NCBI RefSeq assembly: GCF_032854445.1
Contig: NC_088307.1
Location: 1,366,001 to 1,430,000, forward strand
Reading direction: 5' to 3'
DNA from: Liolophura sinensis
Taxonomy: Eukaryota > Mollusca > Polyplacophora > Chitonida > Chitonidae
Length of the DNA: 64,000 bases
Below the pieces are notes generated by a model, which was not told the DNA's origin, did not search any database, and saw only the letters and a list, made by a program, of their open reading frames with translations. Shown in pieces: positions 33,824-44,987 of this stretch (position 1 is its first letter; every line of letters starts with the position of its first letter). The position numbers were made by a program, and so were the translations under genes.

Positions 33824-35204
33824 CAAAGTTCAAGTGGGGTAAACTCCGACTAGACACTGTCCATATGTACAAACTGTATAAATAGTTAATAAAACTAAAT
33901 TTACCGGCTATACATATAAACGAGTATTTGTCATAGAACAGGAGAGAGATTCCATCTGTAGATGACTATAGAGTCAGTTGTTCGGCTATGTTTGGCATGT
34001 TATGCTCTCGCCTAGCCTCATCAGGAATCCATGACAAAGATTAAGATAGCAAATGGTATAATTTGGAATTTGACAAGATTTCGCGTAGGTTTTTGCCTCT
34101 GGGGTAGCCGATTTGAGGACGAAGAGGAAGTATTTCTTTAGAGTATTTATTTACTTCGATCATATGCCAGTACTTGACAAGGAAGTTTCTAAGATATTCG
34201 TTAGATAAGTTTCCTGTTTCCTGTTTCCTGTTTCCTAACGATAAGCAAGAGGAAACACTCAAGGAAACGCCAAGTTTTTGCCTGAGTCTGCCCCAGTTAA
34301 ACCTTTGCGTGTGGCGCCCTGCATCAGTTTTCTCTAAATTCTGTGTCAGGTTGACATTTTATGCCTGAATAACAAAATAGAATATTCTCATCGATTTAAC
34401 ATACTGTAACCAACGGTTATCTTCAAACCAAAGAACAACATCAGAAAGTCATAACGTTCCTGTTTGTCTTTGAGAGTTTCTAACAAAATACTGCCACAGA
34501 TCCGATATCAAAAAGATGAAATCACCAATTTCAGGGTTTTAAAGACAGGGGAAATAACTCCTACAGCAAATATCACTGGTGTCAAACCAGACCTCAGCCA
34601 GGAGACGGACCAACATTTATGCTAGCATGGCTATATTGATAAGCTTGACTGACCCAGTTGATTTGGGTTTTACATTGATAAGAAAAGGTCACAGGTTCGA
34701 TTCAAAACCTCGCTGGTTCCACTGAGGTTTAGTTTGAAGGTGTTTCAGCCACTGGGCAAAGGACGGTGATTCCCTGCGGGTTTCTGATAACGGAGTTACA
34801 ACGCTTTAAACTTGAGCTCACATGGTTTTCACAAAACTTCGTAAATCTACATTTCGTAGACTTTGTAATAGATTATGTGGCCTTACTTATTATAACCTGT
34901 CTAATTGTTTTGTGTTCAACATCGATCCTCAGAAATTCTGCTTGCCCTGTTTCAAGATATAAAATGGCCTTTAATTAGCTGGTTGCAGACAGATATGGTT
35001 ACATTTTAATTATAACGCATACCAAAGGGACGATTACAAGTCGACTTTGTTGAAGTTACCCCCTTGCTGGCGACAGGTTGGTTCGAACCATTAGAACAAA
35101 TGAAGACGTGCTCTCACACAAATAATCTGCGAAATTTATCACAAAGTCTATTAATTGCCTGAGTGATTCTAGAATGTATTCTGTTTGTCCAGAAGATTAC
35201 TCTA
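33824..35204. other. intergenic, short (TTTCCTG)n tract
   Basis: About four copies of tttcctg at 34209-34237. From about 35165 the sequence resembles the dispersed element at 47515-47680 (agaatgtattctgttt). Confidence 0.3.
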
Positions 35205-35216
35205 CCATTGCAGCAG

Positions 35217-35467
35217 TGGGGGCTACGTGGCTCAGTTGGTTAGCTTACTGACCCAGGAGCCTCTCATCAACGCAGTCGTTTTGAGTCCAGCTCAGACTGG
35301 CTTCCTTTTCGGCAGTGCGTGGAAAGGTTTCCCAGCTACCTGCGGATGGTCGTGGGTTTCCCCCGGGCTCTGCCTGGTTTCCTCCCACCATTTTGCTGGC
35401 CGCTGTCGTATCGGTGAAGTATTCCTGAATAGGGCGTAATACCAGTCAAATAAATAAATTAAAAAAT
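35217..35467 (+). mobile_element. SINE type V, full length, 12-bp target-site duplication
   Basis: The best reference copy. tRNA-like head with A box tggctcagttggttagctt and B box ttgagtccagc; body ctggcttccttttcggcagt; 3' block gtcgtatcggtgaagtattc; tail aaataaataaattaaaaa. Perfect direct repeats ccattgcagcag at 35205-35216 and 35468-35479. It sits inside an older dispersed element. The 84-codon frame over it is not a gene. Confidence 0.93.
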
Positions 35468-35561
35468 CCATTGCAGCAGATTATTCTGTTAAAAACTGCA
35501 TACATGTTGTGTTCAGAATTGAAGATAAATAATGTGTTAGACTAACAGGATATTACGATGA

Positions 35562-36584
35562 ATATGACAATATATGTTAAGCTCTGATTACAGAAAACAT
35601 TCTAGCATCATTCAGACAACAGACAATATGACAATATATGTTAAGCCCTGATTACAGAATACATTCTAGCATCATTCAGACAACAGACAATATGACAATA
35701 TATGTTAAGCTCTGATTACAGAATACATTCTAGCATCATTCAGACAACAGACAATATGACAATATATGTTAAGCTCTGATTACAAAAAACATTCTAGCAT
35801 CATTCAGACAATAGACAATATGACAATATATGTTAAGCTCTGATTACAGAATACATTCTAGCATCATTCAGACAACAGACAATATGACAATATATGTTAA
35901 GCCCTGATTACAGAATACATTCTAGCATCATTCAGACAACAGACAATATGACAATATATGTTAAGCTCTGATTACAAAAAACATTCTAGCATCATTCGGA
36001 CAACAGACAATATGACAATATATGTTAAGCTCTGATTACAGAAAACATTCTAGCATCATTCAGACAACAGACAATATGACAATATATGTTAAGCTCTGAT
36101 TACAGAATACATTGTAGCATCATTCGGACAACAGACAATATGACAATATATGTTAAGCTCTGATTACAAATAACATTCTAGCATCATTCAGACAACAGAC
36201 AATACGACAATATATGTTAAGCTCTGATTACAGAAAACATTCTAGCATCACTCAGACAACAGACAATATGACAATATATGTTAAGCTCTGATTACAGAAA
36301 ACATTCTAGCATCATTCAGACAACAGACAATATGACAATATATGTTAAGCTCTGATTACAGAATACATTCTAGCATCATTCAGACAACAGACAATATGAC
36401 AATATATGTTAAGCTCTGATTACAGAAAACATGCTAGCATCATTCAGACAACAGACAATATGACAATATATGTTAAGCTCTGATTACAGAATACATTCTA
36501 GCATCACTCAGACAACAGACAATATGACAAAATATATTAAGCTCTGATTACAGAACACATTCTAGCATCATTCAGACAACAGAC
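35562..36584 (+). repeat. 64-bp satellite array, about 16 copies
   Basis: Monomer aatatgacaatatatgttaa, then gctctgattacagaatacat, tctagcatcattcagacaac, agac. Copies are very similar and differ mainly at gaaaacat/gaatacat/aaaaaacat. The monomer end (cattcagacaacagac) and the sequence after the array (tttctgttaaactt) match the dispersed element at 47515-47680. The array ends 150 bp before the 403-aa gene. Confidence 0.95.
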
Positions 36585-36734
36585 TTTCTGTTAAACTTAA
36601 ATTATATTTTTGAGTGCGGCAGTTTTTCTTAAAGCCTTTGAAACTGTATCGATTTTTCAATACGTTTATATATCGAAGTCTTTCTGCGATCTCCTGCAGG
36701 TGTTGAGTGAATGATAGAGGCGTAGGTCGCCAAC

Positions 36735-37946
36735 ATGGGGGATTACAAGTACCTGGTTCACCAATTCCAGTCTCAGGAAAGTGCCCGGTGGAAAAACAAA
36801 ATAGAGAACAACCGCCTGGCAAACGAAATAGATGGTAAAGGTGGAATCGAGTACGAGCGAGCGTTCCACCTGAGAACAATGGACAAGGAACGACGACGAA
36901 TTCAGGAAGAGTTGGATCTGATCCGTAGTCACGGCCGTAGAAAAGGTGTTCGACGCTGCTCAAAGCCTGAGATAATTACGACGTCGCTAAACCCACCCTT
37001 GACAAAAGCGGAGTCGGTCGAGCGGCGGCCCGCTGTGGGCATTCTCGGTCGGCGGGCGACGCTTACGGGCTATTATGACATTCCGGGGCTCCAGCGATCC
37101 TCAGCGAGAACTGAAAGTAAAATAGCTCCGCCTACAGAGTATGTAGGACAGCCAACAAAGAAATCTGGCGAGCCGATTTTAATCAAATTTGATCCTCGCG
37201 AGGGAAAATCGCCTAAGGTTCTCCAAACTGAGGAAATAGGAGAAGAGTCCTCGAAAGGGGTTGTAGACACTCCCTTAACGGACCCCGTCATATATCATCG
37301 TCGTCATATGGTGCAGTTCGTCGAAGAAGAGTACCTGACCCACAATAAAGGTAAAAACGGTAAATTCGGCCCCGGGAGCGTCAGCTATCAGCCTAGCGGT
37401 CCAGGTGAACAGAGCGGCGTTGACTGGAGCAGGCAGTACAAAGCGGGGAGTGTGAATCAGAGGACGGCTTTAAACGGACTGAACGTAAACACAGCTAAGG
37501 AAAACGTCGCCCGTCGGCTTGGAGAAACCGGTACTAGTTCGTTGACGAAAACTGGAACAGAGAGTAAAGAATTTGTGGAACAAGGGGATCTGAACAAAGA
37601 CGCGAGTCAGACAGACGGAGTGGTAGGTGAGACTGACACCATCGTAACGGACCCCGCGGCCCCAAAAATGGACAAGGAACAAAGCAACGCAAAGACGCGA
37701 CGGAGCTCCAAAAGTGAAGCGGTGGACGAAATTCTAAAAGGATCGAAATTTGACGCTGATAAATACAACCCGGACGGTTCATTGCGAACTAAACACCAGG
37801 TACCCTCTTTCGAAGAGTCGTATGAACAAGCAAGAAAGGCCCGATATATTCGCTCGAAAGAGCGGTCAGATCTGGACAAAGAGCTTAGCATTCAAGAAGT
37901 GTTCGATAAAAATGATGTCCCAGAAAAACCATCAGGCAGCGGTTGA
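36735..37946 (+). CDS. 403-aa intronless protein, charged and mostly disordered, function unknown
   Basis: Not recognised with confidence. The ATG at 36735 has a good context (gccaacATGG) and an in-frame TAG 12 nt upstream (36723-36725), which fixes the start. The protein has no signal peptide or membrane segment. Residues about 15-70 form a charged, probably helical stretch (RLANEIDGKGGIEYERAF, then DKERRRIQEELDLIRSHG). The middle is long, rich in K, E, S, T, G and likely disordered. The C-terminus again looks ordered (SYEQARKARYIRSKERSD, KELSIQEVFDKND). GC content is clearly higher than the flanks, and the frame is uninterrupted for 1.2 kb, so it is real coding sequence. An acceptor-like ctcctgcag near 36700 allows an upstream untranslated exon. 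The N-terminal helix loosely recalls coiled-coil proteins such as CCDC190, but that is a guess. Confidence 0.85.
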   Translation: MGDYKYLVHQFQSQESARWKNKIENNRLANEIDGKGGIEYERAFHLRTMDKERRRIQEELDLIRSHGRRKGVRRCSKPEIITTSLNPPLTKAESVERRPAVGILGRRATLTGYYDIPGLQRSSARTESKIAPPTEYVGQPTKKSGEPILIKFDPREGKSPKVLQTEEIGEESSKGVVDTPLTDPVIYHRRHMVQFVEEEYLTHNKGKNGKFGPGSVSYQPSGPGEQSGVDWSRQYKAGSVNQRTALNGLNVNTAKENVARRLGETGTSSLTKTGTESKEFVEQGDLNKDASQTDGVVGETDTIVTDPAAPKMDKEQSNAKTRRSSKSEAVDEILKGSKFDADKYNPDGSLRTKHQVPSFEESYEQARKARYIRSKERSDLDKELSIQEVFDKNDVPEKPSGSG

Positions 37947-38398
37947 ACAGCTGAAGAAAATAATGCACAGTGATTTTGTCAAACTGAACAGGCATAGCGT
38001 GAAACTTCCTTGAAACAACTTCCAAGATGTTATTCTCTTTTGTGATACCAAAGAACTCCCGTGTTACTTTGTAAATTGTGCTCGTAGGCCGGAACAAGAA
38101 ATTCCCCCAAATCTACCAGGTGATCCATTGTTTTGAATGATAAGTCCACTGTTTTTAGTTAGCATTTGATGTTTACCTAAAAAAGACTTGAAAGATTCTC
38201 AGAAACTATCTCATTATTTCCCACGGTTTTCAGTGTTATTAAGTGAAATGTTGTCATTTAACACTCAATTGAGGAAGTTCTCAGAAATCTTGTAAGGAAT
38301 CCATACTTTTGTGTGATAAGTGAAATGTTGTCAGTTCACTTTCTAATTCACGAAAATGTCTTACTTTGTATCACTTTGTAAGAGACCACAGTGAGTCC
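37947..38398. other. 3' flank of the 403-aa gene
   Basis: Probable 3' UTR. A short repeated motif aagtgaaatgttgtca occurs near 38240 and 38320. No clear AATAAA close to the stop codon. Confidence 0.3.
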
Positions 38399-38710
38399 GA
38401 TCAGTTGAACCTTCTGTATATGATCAGTTGGACATCAGTGGGATCAGTTGCACCTACTGTATGTGATCAGTTGGACATCGGTGGGATCAGTTGCACCTAC
38501 TGTATGTGATCAGTTGGACATCGATGGGATCAGTTGCACCTACTGTATGTGATCAGTTGGACATCGATGGGATTAGTTGTCCCTGCTGTATGTGATCAGT
38601 TGGACATCGATGGGATCAGTTGTCCCTGCTGTATGTGATCAGTTGGACATCGATGGGATTAGTTGCACCTACTGTATGTGATCAGATGGAAATTGGTGGG
38701 ATCAGTGACA
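38399..38710 (+). repeat. ~43-bp tandem repeat, about 7 copies
   Basis: Monomer gatcagttgcacctactgta, then tgtgatcagttggacatcgg, tgg. Internally a half-unit repeat, since gatcagttg occurs twice per monomer. Confidence 0.9.
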
Positions 38711-39838
38711 CTTATTATGGGTGATAAATTGAAGTTCTTTAAAATTAACATTAAGGAAACCAGTTTGAACGGAATATTCTGCAGTGAGGAAACCAGTCTT
38801 GGTGGATTAATCTGTATTGAGGAAATCTAAAGCTGATATAGTATTGGTAGTACGTGCTTTAATTTGGTATTTTCCTTGTATACATATTTTGATTTTAAAA
38901 GGCCGTTGCGGCATTTAATGTCTCATAAGACTGTAGAGGATATAGACAATACCGTGGGCTGTTCACAAAACAGCCTGCGCAGTTTTCTTTCACAGACTAA
39001 TACATCAAAACATATATGTAGTTTTTCTGTGAGCAAGTCTATTTTTGAATCAAATTTTGGTCGTTTTCTGACGTATCATTATCGGCATATGCGTGGAAAG
39101 TACTTAACTATGTGTATAATTCGACGCGAAATTTTGTAAGCACATAAATGTATTGCGTGTGCGTAGAGCAAAATCGTTTCTCTGGATCATTCTAATAATG
39201 CTTGCGATTTGGTAAAACAAATGTTTTCTCTGCAGAACAAAGCGATGTGCATAATGGATCGATTGCCCAAGTCTGAAATATCTGAAAATCTGTGAAGAGG
39301 TATGTTATGTTCAACCATATCTGAAAAATGTATTTGTTGTCTTACACGCTGTTTCATTTAATTTTCTTTTTCCGTCCACTAGTCATTTTTACAAACGTGC
39401 CTTGGTTACGTCAGTCCAGGAAAATGTTCGTATGTAATTTGTAGCACACGCCTTTTCCCTTGTGAATTTAGGTTTTTCTTTACACATTTACTGTTATTTT
39501 GACATACGCAATTTTACCAGATTACTCGATTTTGCTTCAGTCTGTCAGTATTTTAACTCCGTCCACATTGTGGTTATGATGTGAGATGTGTATTTATCTG
39601 GATGTTTATTAATGATTAATAACTTCTCCTTCAAATCTCGTACTGGGTGTATTTGTTTATTATTAAGTGTACACTGATCAGTCATCAACGAGGTCTCGTG
39701 CTTAAATCAAGTTCCACAGAGGCTCGTCTGCAGCACTTTGCGATCGGAAGTATCTGAGGTCCTTGATCATTGATGGCTGCATGCTTCGTGTAGGCTAAGT
39801 GTCGTTATGTTATAAACTCAACAACCGTCATTAAACCC
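38711..39838. other. intergenic, nothing recognised
   Basis: The 91-codon frame at 38864-39139 has no recognisable domain. Confidence 0.3.
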
Positions 39839-40150
39839 GGAGCTGTAGATCTAAGGTCAATCCTGGGTCGAGTCACACTTAAGACTCTAAAGGAGGAGAT
39901 TGTAGCTTCCTCGCTTGGCGTTCAGCATGAAGGGGATGGTGCAACGACTGGCTGACCCGTATCAGTATAATGGCTCGTGGGGGGCGGCTTACTTGCCTCC
40001 GTCTCAGTGAAGCAGCACTAGATAAAAGAGCGGTGGGAATCCGTCCTGCAACACGGAGGCACATTTCATACATTATAAGGATTCCTTCGTCGTCATAGGA
40101 CTGAAAAATTGTTAAGTACGACGTTAAATCCGAAGCACACACTCACGCAT
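39839..40150 (+). mobile_element. SINE type B
   Basis: Part of the head (cctgggtcgagtcacactta), then ttcctcgcttggcgttcagc, ctgacccgtatcagtataat, cggtgggaatccgtcctgca and ttgttaagtacgacgttaaa, with tail acacactcacgc. Imperfect direct repeats flank it (caacaaccgtcattaaaccc near 39819 and caaccaccgtcatttaaaccc near 40160). Confidence 0.8.
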
Positions 40151-40199
40151 TTATAGTGTCAACCACCGTCATTTAAACCCATTTACTGTACTCTGAATG

Positions 40200-40425
40200 A
40201 TTTCGTCCCACCATAATGCTGACCACCATCGTATGACATTTTAATATTTGCCTCTAACGATCACTCGACCATACATGGGAAGGTCTGCTAACAAACTGCA
40301 GATGGTCGTGGGTTTTTCCAAAGCTCTGCCTCGTTTACCTGCCACCATAATGCTGACCACCATCGTATAAGTGAAATATTCTTGAGCAGGCCTACGGTGT
40401 AAATACACACTAAATAAATAAACCA
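40200..40425 (+). repeat. SINE type V pieces
   Basis: cccaccataatgctgaccac occurs at about 40208 and again (gccaccataatgctgaccac) at about 40340, followed by catcgtataagtgaaatatt. It looks like one type V 3' half plus a second fragment, both diverged. Confidence 0.65.
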
Positions 40426-40522
40426 ATCATTTTACTGTACCATCCCATGTTATCTTTCACCTCGTCTTCTGCTTGCATCTACTGTGTACGAGTGCGGTGC
40501 CCAGATGTCCGCGGTCTCGAAC

Positions 40523-41130
40523 AGTCTATCGTTTTCCTCAGTACAGTTATATGCCGTACTTTTACACTCACCTACAGCCTATCGTGCTCTTCAGTACAGC
40601 TATATGCCGTATTTTTACACTCACCTACAGCCTATCGTGTTCTTCAGTACAGTTATATGCCGTATTTTTACACTCACCTACAGCCTGTAGTGTTCTTCAG
40701 TACAGCTATATTCCGTATTTTTACACTTACCTACAGCCTATCTTGTTCTTCAGTACAGTTATATGCCGTATTTTTACATTCACCTACAGCCTGTCGTGTT
40801 CCTCAGTACAGTTATATGCCGTATTTTTACACTCACCTACAGCCTGTCGTGTTCCTCAGTACAGTTATATGCCGTATTTTTACACTCACCTACAGCCTGT
40901 CGTGTTCCTCAGTACAGTTATATGCCGTATTTTTACACTCACCTACAGCCTGTCGTGTTCCTCAGTACAGTTATATGCCGTATTTTTACACTCACCTACA
41001 GCCTATCTTGTTCCTCAGTACAGTTATATGCCGTATTTTTACACTCACCTACAGCCTGTCGTGTTCCTCAGTACAGTTATATGCCGTATTTTTACACTCA
41101 CCTACAGTCTATCGTGTTCTTCACACTCAC
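40523..41130 (+). repeat. 53-bp satellite array, about 11 copies
   Basis: Monomer ttcctcagtacagttatatg, then ccgtatttttacactcacct, acagcctgtcgtg. All three + frames are open, so three overlapping frames (up to 263 codons) give 53-residue repeats that cycle through the reading frames. No independent support for translation. Confidence 0.93.
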
Positions 41131-41944
41131 CTACATCGCTGATAAACATCAGCTTACCTTTCCACGCTTTTCGACATACATCATTCAGATCCTTTGTAAC
41201 TGAAATACATCATCATCAGTCCCATGCTGTTAATGATGAGCTATCCCAGAAGATTTCCGTCTAATGGTACACCAGCCTAGAGGTGCACACGTTTCCTAAA
41301 GAATATCAGTTTAAAAGAAAAGGCAGCCAGAATTGTAAACAAAGCTGCAATATTGCGCACATTTTTGGCCTGGCAATAGAACTACCATGATACATTATAT
41401 TGCTTTCTGACCGTTTAATCATGTGCCAGACACTAAACATGACACCTGTGGTTGCATGCACACTAGTATATAGCGTTCTCCTAAAGTGACCTTGGACCAA
41501 CAAGTCTTTGGTCTGCTTCGCATCCCTTATCTCAAGAAAGTCGCAAAGGTTATATTTTTACACCATTTGATCACGTTGTCAGCAATGGCACACCCAGTAC
41601 CAACGACCATGTTTCTCGTATATGTGACTTGTATATTCTTCCTGTCAAGTTTGTTTCGTTCAATATTGGCGAGCTGCCAAGCCCTTTGCAAAGCGAGGGC
41701 CTACACAAGTGAATATGTCTGTTGCGAGATGCACGTTCAGACGTTGGCTTTCCTCACTATTTATCTTGTGAATTTGTATTTGTATTAACAAGCGATAAAT
41801 TAACTGTGTGTCATAGGACCTTGATAATTTTGTTTTGTATCCTATCAAAACACCACAAACCTGTCAAACATGTCAAAGTGACATGGCAAAAAAATCTGGT
41901 ATACCCACTAAATACCATTGCATTCTCTGTTCTTTTAGGTGCTA
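41131..41944. other. intergenic, nothing recognised
   Basis: The 100-codon frame at 41486-41788 has hydrophobic stretches but no recognisable family or splice context. Confidence 0.3.
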
Positions 41945-42440
41945 ACATAGCACAACCAAACCTACCGTAAAACCAGTGTAGTACATCTTAAACTGTGAGT
42001 TCAAGTCCAGCTCATGTTGGCTTCCTCTCCGGCCGTACGGCGGAAGGTCTCTCAGCGATCTGCGGGAGGTCATGGGTTTCCCCCGGACTTTGTCGGCTTA
42101 TCTCCCAATGTTGGCCGCCGTCATATAAGTGAAATATTCTTCAGTGTGGCGTAAAACAACAATCAAATAAATGAATAAACTGCCGTAAAAGAAGAAGAAG
42201 AAGAAAATAAAACAATGTAACACACCAAAATTGCGGTAAAACCAATTTGAACGAACTCAATCTTCCGTAAAACAAACATATATGTAGCAAAACCCCAAAT
42301 TATGATCATACCAGTGCAACACAACCAACACTGCCATAAAACCAATGTTGCACACTAAAAACTTTCGTTAAATAAGTGCCGCAAAAGTATTTTATTATAC
42401 AACACAATAAAAAGTGCTGCAGAACTAATGTATCACAACC
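41945..42440 (+). repeat. degenerate ~40-bp repeat interrupted by a SINE
   Basis: Repeated aacc(a)-c-gtaaaaccaatgt-like units (accgtaaaaccagtgtag, gcggtaaaaccaatttgaac, gccataaaaccaatgttgca) on both sides of a type V SINE at 41992-42178. Very degenerate. Confidence 0.4.
41992..42178 (+). mobile_element. SINE type V, 5'-truncated
   Basis: Starts in the B-box region (gtgagttcaagtccagctca), then ctccggccgtacggcggaag, gttggccgccgtcatataag and tail aaataaatgaataaa. A possible 7-bp repeat (taaactg) at the edges is too short to insist on. Confidence 0.85.
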
Positions 42441-42539
42441 ACAAGTGATGTCCCTTAGAATCACGTTTGCATATGTACCCTTAGGATAAATCAAGGTGCA
42501 TGTGTCAAGTATTAGTCAAAACAAAATGTGAGATAAATA

Positions 42540-42880
42540 GAGTTTTTGCTTTTTTCTGACATCACTTCCTTCCTCATCACCGTGACCCAGTGACCTTGGT
42601 GGCGTTTTGGTACACAGCTTGCCAATGGTGTTACTGCTGTGAAGTGAGAGATGTCAGAGAGCGGAGCATGCGCTTAGAGAAGTATGGGATTCATAGAAGA
42701 ATTGTCAGGTTCTGAAACATTTCACAACGCATGGGCCGTTCTGTACGCTTGCTTTATATCTCTATAACACTATTACCACTATCAAATTTTTCACAGTAAT
42801 GTTGAACAATGTTAAGGTCAATGGGTTCACGGTGATGAGACAGGAAGTGATGTCAGAAAAAAAAACCCATTATATACTCT
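42540..42880. mobile_element. foldback/MITE-like element, ~60-bp inverted ends
   Basis: The left arm ctgacatcacttccttcctc, then atcaccgtgacccagtgacctt, is the near reverse complement of the right arm aaggtcaatgggttcacggt, then gatgagacaggaagtgatgt, cag. The arms differ by a few substitutions and by the length of a T run outside them. No coding capacity. Confidence 0.75.
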
Positions 42881-43504
42881 TTCTCAGCCTTTGTTATTAT
42901 TTGTACACTGGATATATATGCGCTTTTCTTAATTAAAAGTATACAGAACATTATTCCAATGAACACCTGAAACAATTTTATCGATTAATGCTCATTATAA
43001 GTACATGTTCGCGCAAGTCATCAAGCCCAAACAAACCTACATGAGGCAAAGCTCAAGATTGTCTTATAGTTGTCGCCGTGATATATAGCTAGTTTAGAGA
43101 GCGCCACATTTAATGCAAGGATCAGTTAAGCCTGTGCCCTCATATAAGTTGATTTGGATGAACTCACCCAAAAGTTTTACGGGTGTGAAGAGAATGCCTA
43201 TTTCCTTCTGGCGGCGTTCTATTTTCATCGAACGCAGGCATTCGGCGAACTGCATTCAACTACAGCAAATTTCTCATAAAAAAACAACAACAAATTAACC
43301 AAACCCAGTCCTTTTAGGCGAGTTCCGCGAACGTACATGTAGATGTCAGACATTTTATAATTGGACTTTGAGTTTTACAGAATACCCCCAGATTTATCTA
43401 CCAACTTAACGACAGAATGAAAACATTCCTCTGCGATTTATGACATAAAGAAGTCCGACATCGGCCAGCATTATGGTGGCATTTACTTAAAATTTCATTT
43501 TGCA
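42881..43504. other. intergenic, nothing recognised
   Basis: No supported gene. Confidence 0.3.
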
Positions 43505-43745
43505 CCGTTTTCAGTTAAGAACATTTCACTTACACAACAGCGGCTAGCATTATGGGGGAAAGAAACACGAGGAGCCCTGGGGAAACCAACGACCATCCGA
43601 AAATAGCTAACCGATCTTCCCACGTACAGCCGGAGAGAAAGCCAGCATGAGCTGGACTTGAACTCACAGCGACCGCATTTTCGTAAGGCTTCCTGGTTAT
43701 TGCGCTGCGCTTGGACGCTAAGCAGTGTGCCACGGTAGCCCCAGC
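43505..43745 (-). mobile_element. SINE type V with tRNA-like head
   Basis: On the - strand: head ggggctaccgtggcacactg, B box gttcaagtcc, body ctggctttctctccggctgt, 3' block ttacttaa-like end at the left (acatttcacttacacaac in plus sense). The usual TTTA tail is lost. Two frames of 124 and 90 codons over it are artefacts. Confidence 0.8.
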
Positions 43746-44432
43746 GTCCCAACGTGTAACATTGCATCGAGTTCTGTACTTGGGCGAAATATAAATAGAC
43801 ACTGTGTCCGAATGTTAGACCTGAAATACTATCCACCTGTCTGTGAACGGTTTTAATTAGACTTGCCAAATTCAGCTGCCCTCACAGGTATAAATAACAA
43901 TACACGAATGGTGGCTGCTTGTTTAAGGCCGGCGTTCATCGTCCCTTAAAGAAGGTCATTCGAATAAATTCTCAGACTCCAGCTTGTTAAGTACTCACTT
44001 GCTGTAGTCATGCAGAGGCGTTTAACCTTCCATCTACAATAAATGTACTTCTACTGGAAGAGCTGAAAAATTTGACACAGATGGCTAATTCACATAATCC
44101 TGATCGTAGATTAAAAACGACTGTGCCATCGTAAGTAACACGTTGTTGCTGAAACAGTACGAAGACTATTTATGGTTCACTTGTTGACGATCAGTGACTC
44201 CAGGTAATGCTGAAGTAGTTTTTATTTCGTTGAAAATTTAACTCGTACGAATTATTTTTTTATTCTATTTATTCTCTTATAATTATTTTTCGTTGGCCAA
44301 AGCGGATTGCGTCACTTTTCACCCGTATCAGAAAACTAGCTGCCTTTTCACAGAGCAGTGGTTTGATAGGTTTTTATGGTCGAACGGTCTGTCATGGAGA
44401 GAGAATCATTCATCTAGCTGATTTAATGCTGG
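43746..44432. other. intergenic, nothing recognised
   Basis: No gene or repeat seen. Confidence 0.3.
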
Positions 44433-44987
44433 CCCGTGCTATACGTCGGCCACTCCGGTAAGGTGTGCCGATCTCTACGTCACATGTGGCAATGTTCGCC
44501 CGTGCTATACGTCGGCCACTCTGGTAAGGTGTGCCGATCTCTACGTCACATATGGCAATGTTCGCCCGTGCTATACGTCGGCCACTCCGGTAAGGTGTGC
44601 CGATCTCTACGTCACATGTGGCAATGTTCGGCCGTGCTATACGTCGGCCACTCCGGTAAGGTGTGCCGATCTCTAGGTCGCATGTGGCAATGTTCGCCCG
44701 TGCTATACGTCGGCCACTCTGGTAAGGTGTGCCGATCTCTACGTCACATGTGGCGATGTTAGTCCTTGGTTTACGTCGGTCAATCCAGTACGGTCTACCG
44801 ATGTCTACATCGCATGTACCGATGTCTACGTCAAATGTGGAGATGTTCGTCCTTGGTTTATGTCAGCCATGCACTCCGGTAGGGTGTGCCGATCTCTACG
44901 TCACGTGTGGCTATGTTCGTCCGTCGCTACGTCCGCCACTTCAGTGAGGTGTGCCGATATCTACGTCACATGTGGCGATGTTCGTCA
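44433..44987 (+). repeat. 66-bp satellite array, about 8 copies
   Basis: Monomer ccgtgctatacgtcggccac, then tccggtaaggtgtgccgatc, tctacgtcacatgtggcaat, gttcgc. The first five copies are nearly identical and later ones decay. 66 is a multiple of 3, which explains the 108-codon open frame. Confidence 0.92.

Noticed and set aside
35217-35290. tRNA gene
   Set aside because: A and B boxes are present, but the segment is the head of a SINE with target-site duplication and does not complete a cloverleaf. The same applies to heads near 10500, 43740 and 52470.
35185-35439. 84-codon frame, and similar ones at 29668-29910, 43495-43869 and 10332-10619
   Set aside because: All are type V SINE sequence translated; they share residues because the SINEs are related.
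40447-41264. Frames of 231, 263 and 146 codons
   Set aside because: All three frames of a 53-bp satellite are open and give the same residue cycle, which a real gene would not need.
41486-41788. 100-codon hydrophobic frame
   Set aside because: No family, no signal of splicing or start context; hydrophobicity is expected from T-rich DNA.
44436-44762. 108-codon Cys-containing repeat frame
   Set aside because: 66-bp satellite whose length is a multiple of 3; ends where the array decays.
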